Shown here piece by piece: positions 47,086 to 54,497 of a stretch of 54,536 nt of DNA; within the stretch, counting starts at the first letter, position 1, and the number at the start of each line of letters is the position of its first letter. Source of the DNA: Crocinitomix sp. (GTDB lineage Bacteria > Bacteroidota > Bacteroidia > Flavobacteriales_D > Crocinitomicaceae); assembly GCA_013138735.1 (NCBI GenBank), contig WTCE01000115.1:1-54536 (forward strand). The letters run 5' to 3'. Made by a program: the position numbers and the translations under genes. The notes under the pieces were generated by a model that saw nothing but the letters and a program-made list of their open reading frames with translations, was not told the DNA's origin and did not search any database.

Positions 47086-47484
47086 ATGAAGGGGATTTTT
47101 TTATTATTAATTATTTTAACCGTGCCTTTTGTGGGGTTGCCTCAAAACTCAACTTTAGTTAAAAGCTGTAAAGGGTATTTCGAAACGGGGAGTAAATTTA
47201 AATATTCTGACAGTCAATATGATGCTGTTGTTAGGGTGAAAAAGGGATTCTTCATTGAAAAGTCACACAATTCAGATTTTTACGTTAAGTCTAGAATTGA
47301 ATGGGTTTCTGACTGCTCTTTCAAATTGACTATTATTAAGTTAAAAGGTGATATTGGAGTGCTTCGAATAGGTGACTATTTGCTTTTAACTGTTTTATCT
47401 GTAAATAAAGATGGCTCAGAGCTGAAATATAGAACTGAATCAAAAAATGGTTCACATGAACTGAGTCTTATCAAACTTCGATAG
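47086..47484 (+). CDS. Small secreted protein, 132 residues
   Basis: Signal peptide (GIFLLLIILTVPFVGLPQ), then a strand-rich mature domain with two cysteines (VKSCKGYFETGSKFKYSD; IEWVSDCSFKLTIIKLKG) that could form a disulfide. I recognise the style (lipocalin-like or small beta-barrel exoproteins of Bacteroidota) but not a named family. It is the last gene before the bidirectional terminator at 47519, 33 bases after the candidate immunity gene. Confidence 0.55.
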   Translation: MKGIFLLLIILTVPFVGLPQNSTLVKSCKGYFETGSKFKYSDSQYDAVVRVKKGFFIEKSHNSDFYVKSRIEWVSDCSFKLTIIKLKGDIGVLRIGDYLLLTVLSVNKDGSELKYRTESKNGSHELSLIKLR

Positions 47485-47518
47485 TACGGTTATAAGGTCT
47501 TCGGAAAATCCCACAGAT

Positions 47519-47572
47519 AAATAAAAAGCAAACGCCAATCCAAAAAAAGGGTTGGCTTTTTGCTTTTTATTT
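47519..47572. terminator. Long bidirectional terminator closing the cargo operon
   Basis: Arms AAATAAAAAGCA (47519-47530) and TGCTTTTTATTT (47561-47572) pair perfectly over 12 bases. The stem continues inward through GCCAATCC / GGGTTGGC around an A7 loop. T-rich and A-rich flanks make it effective on both strands. It lies 34 bases after the last cargo gene. Confidence 0.8.
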
Positions 47573-47918
47573 GCCGCCCTTCCATTTTCCTCAGTAGTAG
47601 CTTACTTTATTTTTCTTTCCACACTCACCAGATTTTCAATTTTTTGAGAAACAAAAAATTAAAAACACCAACAGCCCAAAAAATAAACTGCTCCATGTGT
47701 TTTGCTCGACGCTTGGCTCGGTTTTGTTGGTGCGCTTCCCATCTCAAAGGCTTGACACTTTCCTACTCCTAAAATCCCCAAATGCTACGCATCACAAATA
47801 GCTACACGGTTAGAAACCGTTCCCGCTCTTTGGCAAACCTCGCTCTCGCCGTTCCACAAAATGCTGTAGCTTTTGTTTCACTTTTTTAGTCTCGCGCAGC
47901 TAAAAAGCTGCTTTTTTT
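47573..47918 (+). other. Hairpin-bearing non-coding segment with terminator
   Basis: No convincing gene: a plus-strand reading frame at 47560-47772 starts inside the terminator and has unusual Cys/Arg/Ser-rich composition. The segment contains a perfect hairpin ACGGTT-AGA-AACCGT (47806-47820). It ends in a textbook rho-independent terminator, GCAGCT-AAAA-AGCTGC plus seven Ts (47896-47918). A terminator without a gene upstream suggests a small non-coding transcript or a deleted gene. Confidence 0.5.
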
Positions 47919-47941
47919 CTTATCAGTAGGAATGCGGGGGA

Positions 47942-48286
47942 TTACTTCTTATTGGGTAACAGATGGTTGAATTTGTAGTTCGGATTTCTATCTTGAAACT
48001 CAATGATAAGATTAACGTCTTCTAATAATTTGGATGGATTCATTTTGTAAATTTCATCCAATTGTTGTTTAGAATCTAGTTCAAAATACATTAAAATCAT
48101 TTTTTGAAACCCTATTGTTTGTAAAGGGGTTAATCTATTATGCATTGCAAATGCTAATTGTTCAAGATCAGTAGTTCGAGGAAAAGTGTTGATGTTTTCT
48201 TTAACGTAATCTATAAAGTCATTTATTCCCTTGTCTGCTTGTTTAGAAGTTTTTTTAATGAAAGATAAAAAGTTAGAATTCCCCAT
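47942..48286 (-). CDS. Small hypothetical protein, 114 residues
   Basis: All-helical soluble protein without signal. Main stretches: NFLSFIKKTSKQADKGINDF, DLEQLAFAMHNRLTPLQTIG, KMILMYFELDSKQQLDEIYK. The C-terminus (IIEFQDRNPNYKFNHLLPNK) is polar. I do not recognise it. It is in the opposite direction to the RHS operon and alone. Upstream of its start lies a 10-bp inverted repeat with one mismatch (48319-48348) that could be an operator. It may be an orphan immunity or accessory gene of this region. Confidence 0.5.
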   Translation of the reverse strand: MGNSNFLSFIKKTSKQADKGINDFIDYVKENINTFPRTTDLEQLAFAMHNRLTPLQTIGFQKMILMYFELDSKQQLDEIYKMNPSKLLEDVNLIIEFQDRNPNYKFNHLLPNKK

Positions 48287-49112
48287 ATTTTTTTTGTCTA
48301 AAGCTAAATAAAAAATAAACTATCGTCTCACAATTTGTAGACAATAGTTCTCAAAATTCGGTGGCTGTTTACGTGCCAACGTTGCGGTTCAAAATGGAAA
48401 ATTACTGTCTTAGGGATTCGGGAGATTTAAAAGATTAGCAGACAAGCTGCTTGATTGCGATTAGACAGGGTTTTTCCGATTTGGCGGGGTTTGATTTAAG
48501 GCTATCGCCTTTTGATTAAAAAAATGAATGTTCACAGGTTGAACTTTGAATAAACGGTAGAACTGAAAATCTAATCTTAGAAATATTCCACTTGATTAGG
48601 GCTATGCCCTTGATTTTAATTACTTCGTGAGACTTGCCCAGAATGTTGTGGTTTTTTCCAGTTCGCAAAAACGAACACGAAACACCACAAGGAACCGTAT
48701 TGCAAAGTAAACAAACTGTGCTTGCAGTTCCATTGCGTAAAAAAACGCAACCAAACTGCTACTTTAATTTTTGATGCGATTGGATAAATGAAAATTACTG
48801 CTTGTTTTTTGTACAGAACTTTTTCAATGACTTGTCCGAATTGGAAAGTTACTACTGAGGGTTTTGGTAAGTCTGCTTAACTGATATTTTTCTTTGCAAA
48901 AAAGTCAATAAAATCAAATCAGAAAAGGGTATATAAATTCCTCCCTACGGTCGTCACCCTTGTCTGTTTCGTTTTTATTGCCTGAGGGCAAAGCAAAAAA
49001 AATATGCAGTTAATCATTCATTCAAAAAAACAAAAAAAATTATCGTGCGCGGCTTGGTGTCCTTTTTTCCCAGTTGCTTGTGCTAAGTGTTCACTTTCTA
49101 AAGCCTCTCACA
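48287..49112. other. Structured non-coding stretch before the recombinase element
   Basis: About 830 bases with no credible gene. It contains several short hairpins: ACTATCGTCT / AGACAATAGT (48319-48348, one mismatch), GTTCG-N6-CGAAC (48661-48676), and TTGCGT-N6-ACGCAA (48733-48750). Phrases such as TACGTGCCAACGTTGCGG look like recurrent Bacteroidota intergenic sequence, but I cannot check that here. Confidence 0.4.
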
Positions 49113-49397
49113 ATGCAAAATAGCCCGTTTCCCTTTAGTCGCTTTCATCAGGTGGGCGTAGCTCCAATTATTTGTAATCGTGCCTTAATTAAGCCCGTTC
49201 CGTTTTTGCAGCGTAATTTTTATTTGGATACTCCGCCAGCAGTTTTGCAGGTTGTTTTTCAAAATAGCAGCAGGCAGCAATTAAACGCTCATTTTGCGGC
49301 TATTAAGGCTTTGGTGCTTAATTATCCGTTCAATCAAAACAAGCGCCGCTCGCTCTTTCGCTTGCTGCGTTATTTGCATTCTTTGGGTGGCGGTTAA
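49113..49397 (+). CDS. Possible small basic protein, 94 residues
   Basis: From the ATG at 49113 the frame gives a basic, Gln/Arg/Phe-rich protein (FSRFHQVGVAPIICNRALIK, RRSLFRLLRYLHSLGGG). There is no signal peptide or known motif. It ends within a GGCGG-TTAAG-CCGCC hairpin (49389-49403). It lies 180 bases before the recombinase-associated ATPase in the same direction, so it could be part of that element. Evidence is limited to an open frame and position. Confidence 0.3.
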   Translation: MQNSPFPFSRFHQVGVAPIICNRALIKPVPFLQRNFYLDTPPAVLQVVFQNSSRQQLNAHFAAIKALVLNYPFNQNKRRSLFRLLRYLHSLGGG

Positions 49398-49516
49398 GCC
49401 GCCTAAAAAGGAGTCAAATAGCTGATAATAAGTTGAATAAATGCGCCGATAATTTAGGTTTATCGATTGATAATCAGTATATTGTAGTAGTAAAAGACAG
49501 CCCCCAAAACACAATT

Positions 49517-49529
49517 TTTCAACCCCATT
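49517..49529 (+). repeat. 13-bp direct repeat, left copy
   Basis: TTTCAACCCCATT, identical to the copy at 53123-53135. It is followed by an ACTCG-N8-CGAGT inverted repeat (49541-49557) just before the ATPase gene. It may be the left recombination site of the element. Confidence 0.5.
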
Positions 49530-49577
49530 TTTATTAATATACTCGGTTTCAATCGAGTAGTAAAATAAACTGCGCTT

Positions 49578-51119
49578 ATGAAAGAATTAAATACCCAAAA
49601 TCCTGATTTTATCGTTTGGGAACATGAAAAACTATGCTTTGATATTTTAGGAGGAATCCGAATGGAAGGACTTGATCGCTTGCGCATAACACTGCGTGTT
49701 CGCTTTGATCAGATGGTAATCCGTCATAATCTAGATTTGTATAATGATGATGCTTTGACAAAGCTTGTGCGCAAGTGTGCAGAACGTTTTGAGATGTCTA
49801 GTGCTTATTTGTATCCTGTTATTGGACAACTCGTTAATCTGTTGGAGGATTATCGGATAAAGGCTATTCAGGAAGCGAAAGAAACCACAGTTGTTAAAAA
49901 GGAACTTTCAGAAGTTGAAAAGGTGGAGGCACTGAAACTACTCAACAGTAAAAATCTACTTTCAGATATTAGTGATTTGATAGGTCAAGGTGGTGTAATA
50001 GGGGAGGTTGAAAATAGACTGTTGATGTATATTATTTTCACTTCGCGCCTGATGGCTAATCCGCTTCACATTATTTCTATGGGCGCAAGTGGGACTGGGA
50101 AATCTCATCTTCAAGAGTCAGTAGCTGCGCTACTTCCTCCCGAAGATTGTATGAGTATTACAGATTTATCACCCAATAGTTTTTATTACTTCAAACCAAA
50201 TGAACTCAGTCATAAGTTATTGTTGATCGAAGATTTAGAAGGTGCAAAAAAAGTACTTTATCCTATTCGAGAATTGCAGAGTAAAAAGTATATCACCAAA
50301 ACATTTGTAGAAAAGACGCGCCAGGGTTTGAGAACAACAAGTCGAACCGTTTACGGTCCTGTTTGTGTTGGTGGTTGCACCACAAAGGAACAGATTTACG
50401 AGGATAACAGTAACCGTAGTTTTTTGATTTACATTGATGATTCAGAGAATCAGGATCAATTAATTATGGATTATCAGCGGGTGGTTTCCGCCGGCCAATT
50501 AGATGATAAAGTAAGGCAGTCGGCCACCGACTTATTGCAGAATAGTCAACGATTATTAGAACCTCTAAAGGTTGTTAATCCGTTTGCAAGTCAGCTTGTA
50601 TTGCCCAAATCAGTCTTTAAGCCACGGCGTACAAATGCACATTACTTACATTTTATTGAGGCAGTTACTTTTTTGCATCAGGCGCAGCGGATCAAGAAAA
50701 CAAATAAGGAAACAGGAGAGCAACATATTGAAACGACAATTGAAGATATTCAAAACGCAAATATTTTGATGAAGGATATTCTGTTAAAGAAATCTGACAA
50801 ATTAAGTCCTGCAATACGCAGTTACTTTGAGCAGCTGAAAAGCTTTTTGAAAAGTAAAAAACGTGTAACGTTTAAGAACGTGGATATTCGCAAAGGACTT
50901 GGCATTAGTCATAGTCAGCAAAAGCGCTACATGAGTGCATTAGTCAATGACTTTTATGTGCAAATCAAAAGCGGAGATCAAAAGAAAGGCTTTGTTTATA
51001 AAGTCACAAGCTTTGAAGAGTTTACCGCCTTAAAGTCCAGTATTGCCAATGCTTTAGATCAGGCTTTGGAGGATATTAAAAACAGCATGCTGCCTAAGAA
51101 GAGAAGCAGTAAGAAGTAG
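49578..51119 (+). CDS. P-loop ATPase associated with tyrosine recombinases
   Basis: 513 residues. The N-terminal ~150 residues are helical. Walker A is GASGTGKS (169-176) and Walker B LLLIEDLEG has E218-D219. Further AAA-like features follow (a GCTTKEQIYEDNSNRSFLI segment with a likely sensor Asn and arginine). The C-terminal ~110 residues look like a winged helix (VTFKNVDIRKGLGISHSQQK, RYMSALVNDFYVQIK). This suggests a DNA-binding ATPase, comparable to helper or target-choice proteins of transposons. It stands 128 bases before the first recombinase. An inverted repeat CTACT-CGAAT-AGTAG (51218-51232) lies in that gap. Confidence 0.75.
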   Translation: MKELNTQNPDFIVWEHEKLCFDILGGIRMEGLDRLRITLRVRFDQMVIRHNLDLYNDDALTKLVRKCAERFEMSSAYLYPVIGQLVNLLEDYRIKAIQEAKETTVVKKELSEVEKVEALKLLNSKNLLSDISDLIGQGGVIGEVENRLLMYIIFTSRLMANPLHIISMGASGTGKSHLQESVAALLPPEDCMSITDLSPNSFYYFKPNELSHKLLLIEDLEGAKKVLYPIRELQSKKYITKTFVEKTRQGLRTTSRTVYGPVCVGGCTTKEQIYEDNSNRSFLIYIDDSENQDQLIMDYQRVVSAGQLDDKVRQSATDLLQNSQRLLEPLKVVNPFASQLVLPKSVFKPRRTNAHYLHFIEAVTFLHQAQRIKKTNKETGEQHIETTIEDIQNANILMKDILLKKSDKLSPAIRSYFEQLKSFLKSKKRVTFKNVDIRKGLGISHSQQKRYMSALVNDFYVQIKSGDQKKGFVYKVTSFEEFTALKSSIANALDQALEDIKNSMLPKKRSSKK

Positions 51120-51247
51120 ATATTTAGATATACGAACTGCTTTAAGCTTTGATATGACTGGCTTAGAGCAGGTAGTTCGCTGCAAACACCAAAAAATCAA
51201 ACAAAAAAAAATCAGTCTACTCGAATAGTAGGCTGTCGACCTTCGAC

Positions 51248-52228
51248 ATGAAACAACTTTTAATAAAATCACAACATTATGCTATTCTGCAACAGTCTTT
51301 TCAAAATTGGTTGCAGACAATGGGCTACGCTAAAGGAACGGTAGAAACGTTCCCCATTCACTTACGTGAATTCTTTCATTATTTAGAGCAAAGAAACATC
51401 TTTCATATTCGGCAAATTAAACAACGGCATTATGATGGGTTTGTAACGTATTTACAGATCAGAACCAACAAAAGAAATAAGGGCGGAGGTTTGAGTACAG
51501 CAACAATAAATAAGACAACGCAAAGCGTAAATACTTTTGCTAAATATGTCAATCAGAATGGACGTTTTACTTTAAATATTACAAGTAGGCATCTACAAAA
51601 CACGCAAGATATTCCCAACGTTTTGAGTGAAAAAGAAATCAGGCAAATCTATGCCGCAACATTTACACCGCACCGCGAAAACACACAAGCAATCGGGCAA
51701 CGTGACCGCGCAATCTTAGCGGTGTTCTACGGTTGTGGGCTTCGCAAGTCTGAGGGCAGTGATTTAAACATAACAGATATAGACTTACTCAAACGCAGGT
51801 TGTTTGTCAGAAAAGGCAAAGGAAATAAACAACGCTATGTTCCCATTGCTGCTAAAGCAGCTCAGGATATAAAACACTATTTAGAATATGGTCGGTACTG
51901 GTTTTTAGAATCGCAATTACAAGGCTTGCGGGGCAAGAATCTACTGGAAAAACCAAATGCTGACGCATCTGCGCTTTTTCTGAATCAGAATGGGCAACGT
52001 ATGAATGCTTTTTATGATCGATTTAAGTATCTAGAAAAGTACTCAGGAGTTACAACACATTTTTCTACACATACATTTAGACATAGTATTGCTACGCATC
52101 TTCTGCAAAGAGGAATGCAACTTGAAGAAATCGCCCAGTTTTTAGGACACTCGAGTCTCGAGTCTACTCAATTATATACGCATATCGTTGAAGGTGGACA
52201 ACTTAATAATTTAAACCCAAACCAATGA
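51248..52228 (+). CDS. Tyrosine recombinase 1 (catalytically complete)
   Basis: 326 residues. N-terminal SAM-like core-binding domain (about 10-115; YAKGTVETFPIHLREFFHYL) and C-terminal catalytic domain with the full set: R166 (YGCGLRKSEG), the lysine of the beta-hairpin (FVRKGKGNKQRYVPI), H275-x-x-R278-H279 (HTFRHSIATHLLQRG), H301 (FLGHSSLESTQ) and nucleophile Y310 (LYTH). It resembles XerC/XerD-like integrases of Bacteroidota. The last four bases overlap the second recombinase (ATGA). Confidence 0.92.
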   Translation: MKQLLIKSQHYAILQQSFQNWLQTMGYAKGTVETFPIHLREFFHYLEQRNIFHIRQIKQRHYDGFVTYLQIRTNKRNKGGGLSTATINKTTQSVNTFAKYVNQNGRFTLNITSRHLQNTQDIPNVLSEKEIRQIYAATFTPHRENTQAIGQRDRAILAVFYGCGLRKSEGSDLNITDIDLLKRRLFVRKGKGNKQRYVPIAAKAAQDIKHYLEYGRYWFLESQLQGLRGKNLLEKPNADASALFLNQNGQRMNAFYDRFKYLEKYSGVTTHFSTHTFRHSIATHLLQRGMQLEEIAQFLGHSSLESTQLYTHIVEGGQLNNLNPNQ

Positions 52229-53118
52229 AAACAATTAATCTAAAAACGTTCAAATCGTATCTTAAAACACGGCATCACAAAGAGAGTACAATCAAAGAGG
52301 ATCAACAAAACATAATCCGTTTTATAGATTGGCTAAAGCCGCAAGATTTTGAGGAGGTAGTGCAATTATCAACCACTACATTAGTTGCGTATATCAATTT
52401 TATGCAAAGCAAGCAAATAGCTGCTTCAACTATTAATATTCGTTTACGAAGTATTCGGAAGTACTACAAGTTTTTAGAATGCGAAGGACAACCAATAGTT
52501 GCAAAAATAGATAACCTAAAGGTTAAAGGAGTTACCAAAAAAGTAGTTATTGATCCGTTAACTTTTAGTGAGCTTGAAGAGTTGCACAAAACGTATATCA
52601 ATTATCTTGAAAACAAGCCAATTGTAAAGAAAAAGCAAATCAAAACTAATGATCGAAAATCGGTTTTAATAAGCTTGCTTATTTTTCAAGGATTACATGC
52701 AGGAGAATTACAAAAGTTAGAAGTTAATCACTTGCGTTTGAATGATGGGACACTCTATATTCCTTCAACAAATAGTGGTCAATCACGCGAGTTAAAGTTT
52801 CATCCTTCGCAAATAATTACACTTTACAACTATGTGAATAATTTGCCTAGTGATCAAGACTTTTTGTTTGATTACAAGGTCAATGATCAAATACACCGCA
52901 TTTTTTTAGAATTAAGAGGATTAAATGAGAAAGTACAGAATGCTAGACATATCAGGGCATCTGTTATTACGCATTGGTTAAAACTGCATGGAAAACGACA
53001 GACCCAGTATATGATTGGTCATAAATGGATCAGTTCTACTGAGCATTATGAAAGACAGGATTTAGAGGCTTTGACAAATGCGCTTGATAAGTTTCATCCG
53101 CTTTTAAGTGATTATTAA
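52225..53118 (+). CDS. Tyrosine recombinase 2 (degenerate active site)
   Basis: 297 residues with the same two-domain plan (ESTIKEDQQNIIRFIDWL; catalytic domain from about 130). The nucleophile is kept (Y275 in STEHYERQD), as are H266 (MIGHKWISS) and R244 (ARHIRASVITHW). The first catalytic arginine is replaced by histidine (H158 in FQGLHAGELQKLE), and the HxxR motif reads R241-H242-I243-R244, shifted from the canonical form. It is probably inactive alone and works as the partner of recombinase 1, to which it is translationally coupled. Confidence 0.88.
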   Translation: MKTINLKTFKSYLKTRHHKESTIKEDQQNIIRFIDWLKPQDFEEVVQLSTTTLVAYINFMQSKQIAASTINIRLRSIRKYYKFLECEGQPIVAKIDNLKVKGVTKKVVIDPLTFSELEELHKTYINYLENKPIVKKKQIKTNDRKSVLISLLIFQGLHAGELQKLEVNHLRLNDGTLYIPSTNSGQSRELKFHPSQIITLYNYVNNLPSDQDFLFDYKVNDQIHRIFLELRGLNEKVQNARHIRASVITHWLKLHGKRQTQYMIGHKWISSTEHYERQDLEALTNALDKFHPLLSDY

Positions 53119-53122
53119 ATGA

Positions 53123-53135
53123 TTTCAACCCCATT
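53123..53135 (+). repeat. 13-bp direct repeat, right copy
   Basis: TTTCAACCCCATT, identical to 49517-49529, four bases after the stop of recombinase 2. Probable right boundary of the element. Confidence 0.5.
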
Positions 53136-53221
53136 AACTTAAAAATAGACTTATGATATACTTTGACAGTTCTTAGAACGAATATATTTTAAATATAATT
53201 AAGCTTTTAAAGCTTTATTCT

Positions 53222-53382
53222 CTAGTCAAAACCGCAAATTTTAAACATAGAATGAATAAAGAAAAAGAAAGTTTTGCGTATCTATGTAATATAATACATG
53301 GTGCGTGGGCTATTTGATTCTTCTATGTAGGCTTTTGCGGGCCTTGACTAGGGATGATAATAGTATCACGCACCACCTTTTT
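53222..53382 (+). other. Structured non-coding segment with crossing inverted repeats
   Basis: Two pairings interlock. CTAGTCAA...CCGC (53222-53235) can pair with GCGG...TTGACTAG (53337-53351). TGGTGCGTG (53299-53307) pairs perfectly with CACGCACCA (53367-53375). Because the second left arm lies inside the first loop and its right arm outside, both together would form a pseudoknot; otherwise they are alternatives. CCTTTTT follows at 53376-53382, terminator-like. No gene is present. It may be a small structured RNA or a recombination site. It is not a tRNA or any RNA family I can name. Confidence 0.5.
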
Positions 53383-53417
53383 GGGCGTGCGAAAATAATA
53401 GTCAAAACACGCAAAAA

Positions 53418-53705
53418 ATGAAATCAAAAAAAATAGATACAAAAGACTTTACAGTTGATTATTGTCAAACTTTAGAGCAAGATAAAGACAACAACTTTTT
53501 CCTTAAAATTCCTGTTGAAAATTATGAGGAATTAAATTTCATTCGTTTGGCATTAGTCAACGGAATAACCAATACTGCTGCATTACATGAATATGAGCCG
53601 CAAGTCAACTTGCCGATTACGATTCGTTATTTATCGAACGTTTTAAATAACATCAGTTTTATTAGCGAAAGCGAAGGTTTAAGCTCCTTATTTGAGGGGG
53701 ATTAA
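53418..53705 (+). CDS. Small hypothetical protein, 95 residues
   Basis: A soluble protein starting KSKKIDTKDFTVDYCQTLEQ and ending in a helix (YLSNVLNNISFISESEG). I do not recognise the family. It has a good ATG with an upstream structured region and its own strong terminator 8 bases after the stop, so it is very likely transcribed as a single gene. It lies between the recombinase element and the ORF6N gene. Confidence 0.6.
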   Translation: MKSKKIDTKDFTVDYCQTLEQDKDNNFFLKIPVENYEELNFIRLALVNGITNTAALHEYEPQVNLPITIRYLSNVLNNISFISESEGLSSLFEGD

Positions 53706-53713
53706 AAAAAGCG

Positions 53714-53750
53714 AAAAATTTGAGGCCACAATTTGCGGCCTCAAATTTTT
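53714..53750. terminator. Strong bidirectional terminator
   Basis: A perfect 14-bp stem, AAAAATTTGAGGCC (53714-53727) and GGCCTCAAATTTTT (53737-53750), with a 9-base loop. Ts on the plus side and As on the minus side make it a rho-independent terminator for the 95-residue gene. Confidence 0.9.
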
Positions 53751-53783
53751 AGAATTAACTTTAGGATTGAATTAAAATCCAAA

Positions 53784-54317
53784 ATGAGTAACGAAATAAC
53801 TATTCCAGAAGAAATAATCACGAATAAAATCTACTTAATAAGAGGATTAAAAGTGATGATTGATCGAGACCTGGCAGAACTCTATCAGGTTGAAACGAAG
53901 TATTTAAAAAGGCAGACCAAAAGAAATATAACACGTTTCCCTGATGATTTCATGTTTGAATTAACCAAAGAAGAGCATGAAACTTTAAGGAGCCAATTTG
54001 GCACCTTAAAGCAGGGAGGGCATTCTAAATACCCACCTTATGTCTTTACAGAACAAGGTATATCAATGCTTTCAAGTGTTTTGAATAGTGATATTGCAAT
54101 AAATGTTAATATTCAAATCATACGTCTTTTTACAAAAATGCGGGAGGTTTTAATATCTCATAAGGATATACTTTTAGAGTTGGAGGATATGAAAAAAAAT
54201 ATATCGACTCAAGATGAGCGAATAGATATGGTTTTTGATTACCTGACAAAATTTATAACTCAAGAAGAAGAAAAAGAACCCATACGAAAAGTTGGCTTTA
54301 AGACAAAGAAGGGGTGA
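53784..54317 (+). CDS. ORF6N (KilA-N-like) domain protein
   Basis: 177 residues from the ATG at 53784; the frame extends upstream only through the terminator. The ORF6N signature is clear: NKIYLIRGLKVMIDRDLAEL, YQVETKYLKRQTKRNITRFP, DDFMFELTKEEHETLRSQFG and VFTEQGISMLSSVLNSDIAI. The C-terminal part is a coiled coil (ELEDMKKNISTQDERIDMVF). The domain is found in phage and mobile-element DNA-binding proteins and antirepressors. Here it marks the region as accessory. Confidence 0.92.
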   Translation: MSNEITIPEEIITNKIYLIRGLKVMIDRDLAELYQVETKYLKRQTKRNITRFPDDFMFELTKEEHETLRSQFGTLKQGGHSKYPPYVFTEQGISMLSSVLNSDIAINVNIQIIRLFTKMREVLISHKDILLELEDMKKNISTQDERIDMVFDYLTKFITQEEEKEPIRKVGFKTKKG

Positions 54318-54483
54318 TTTTTTACATGAAAAACTTATAATTTTTGGTTTTTTGTTATTTCAACGCTATGACTTGAATAACGTATTGTAAAAAGGCTCTA
54401 GATTAAATAAAAAAATATTATTTTTACTAGTATAAGAAAACGTTCTTTGAATTTTTAAAAAGAGAAGGGGAGGAAATGGGTAA

Positions 54484-54497
54484 TCGCGCATGCGCGA
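54484..54497. repeat. Perfect 14-bp palindrome before the RHS fragment
   Basis: TCGCGCATGCGCGA is a complete palindrome in AT-rich surroundings, lying 16 bases before the start of the RHS homology. It contains the only in-frame ATG for that fragment. It may be a recombination or binding site. Bases 54318-54483 hold nothing else I can support. Confidence 0.45.

Larger units (their letters stand above)
49517..53135 (+). mobile_element. ATPase plus two tyrosine recombinases, bounded by 13-bp direct repeats
   Basis: The three genes at 49578-53118 are in one direction and bracketed by the direct repeat TTTCAACCCCATT (49517-49529 and 53123-53135). The left copy is 48 bases before the first gene and the right copy 4 bases after the last stop. 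The gene set and the flanking repeat suggest a self-contained, recombinase-driven element of about 3.6 kb. I see no long terminal inverted repeats. The extent is inferred from the repeats only; the region to the left (47.5-49.5 kb) may also belong to it. Confidence 0.55.

Noticed and set aside
47560-47772. Plus-strand open frame of 70 codons
   Set aside because: It begins inside the bidirectional terminator and has an odd Cys/Ser/Arg/Phe-rich composition; no ribosome binding site or homology signs.
47806-47820. tRNA or other standard RNA gene in the hairpin-rich region
   Set aside because: The ACGGTT-AGA-AACCGT hairpin has no cloverleaf context or CCA end; other stems do not fit a tRNA.
53299-53375. 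Integron attC site
   Set aside because: The hairpin lacks the GTTRRRY/RYYYAAC core sites, and no integron integrase (with its extra domain) is present.
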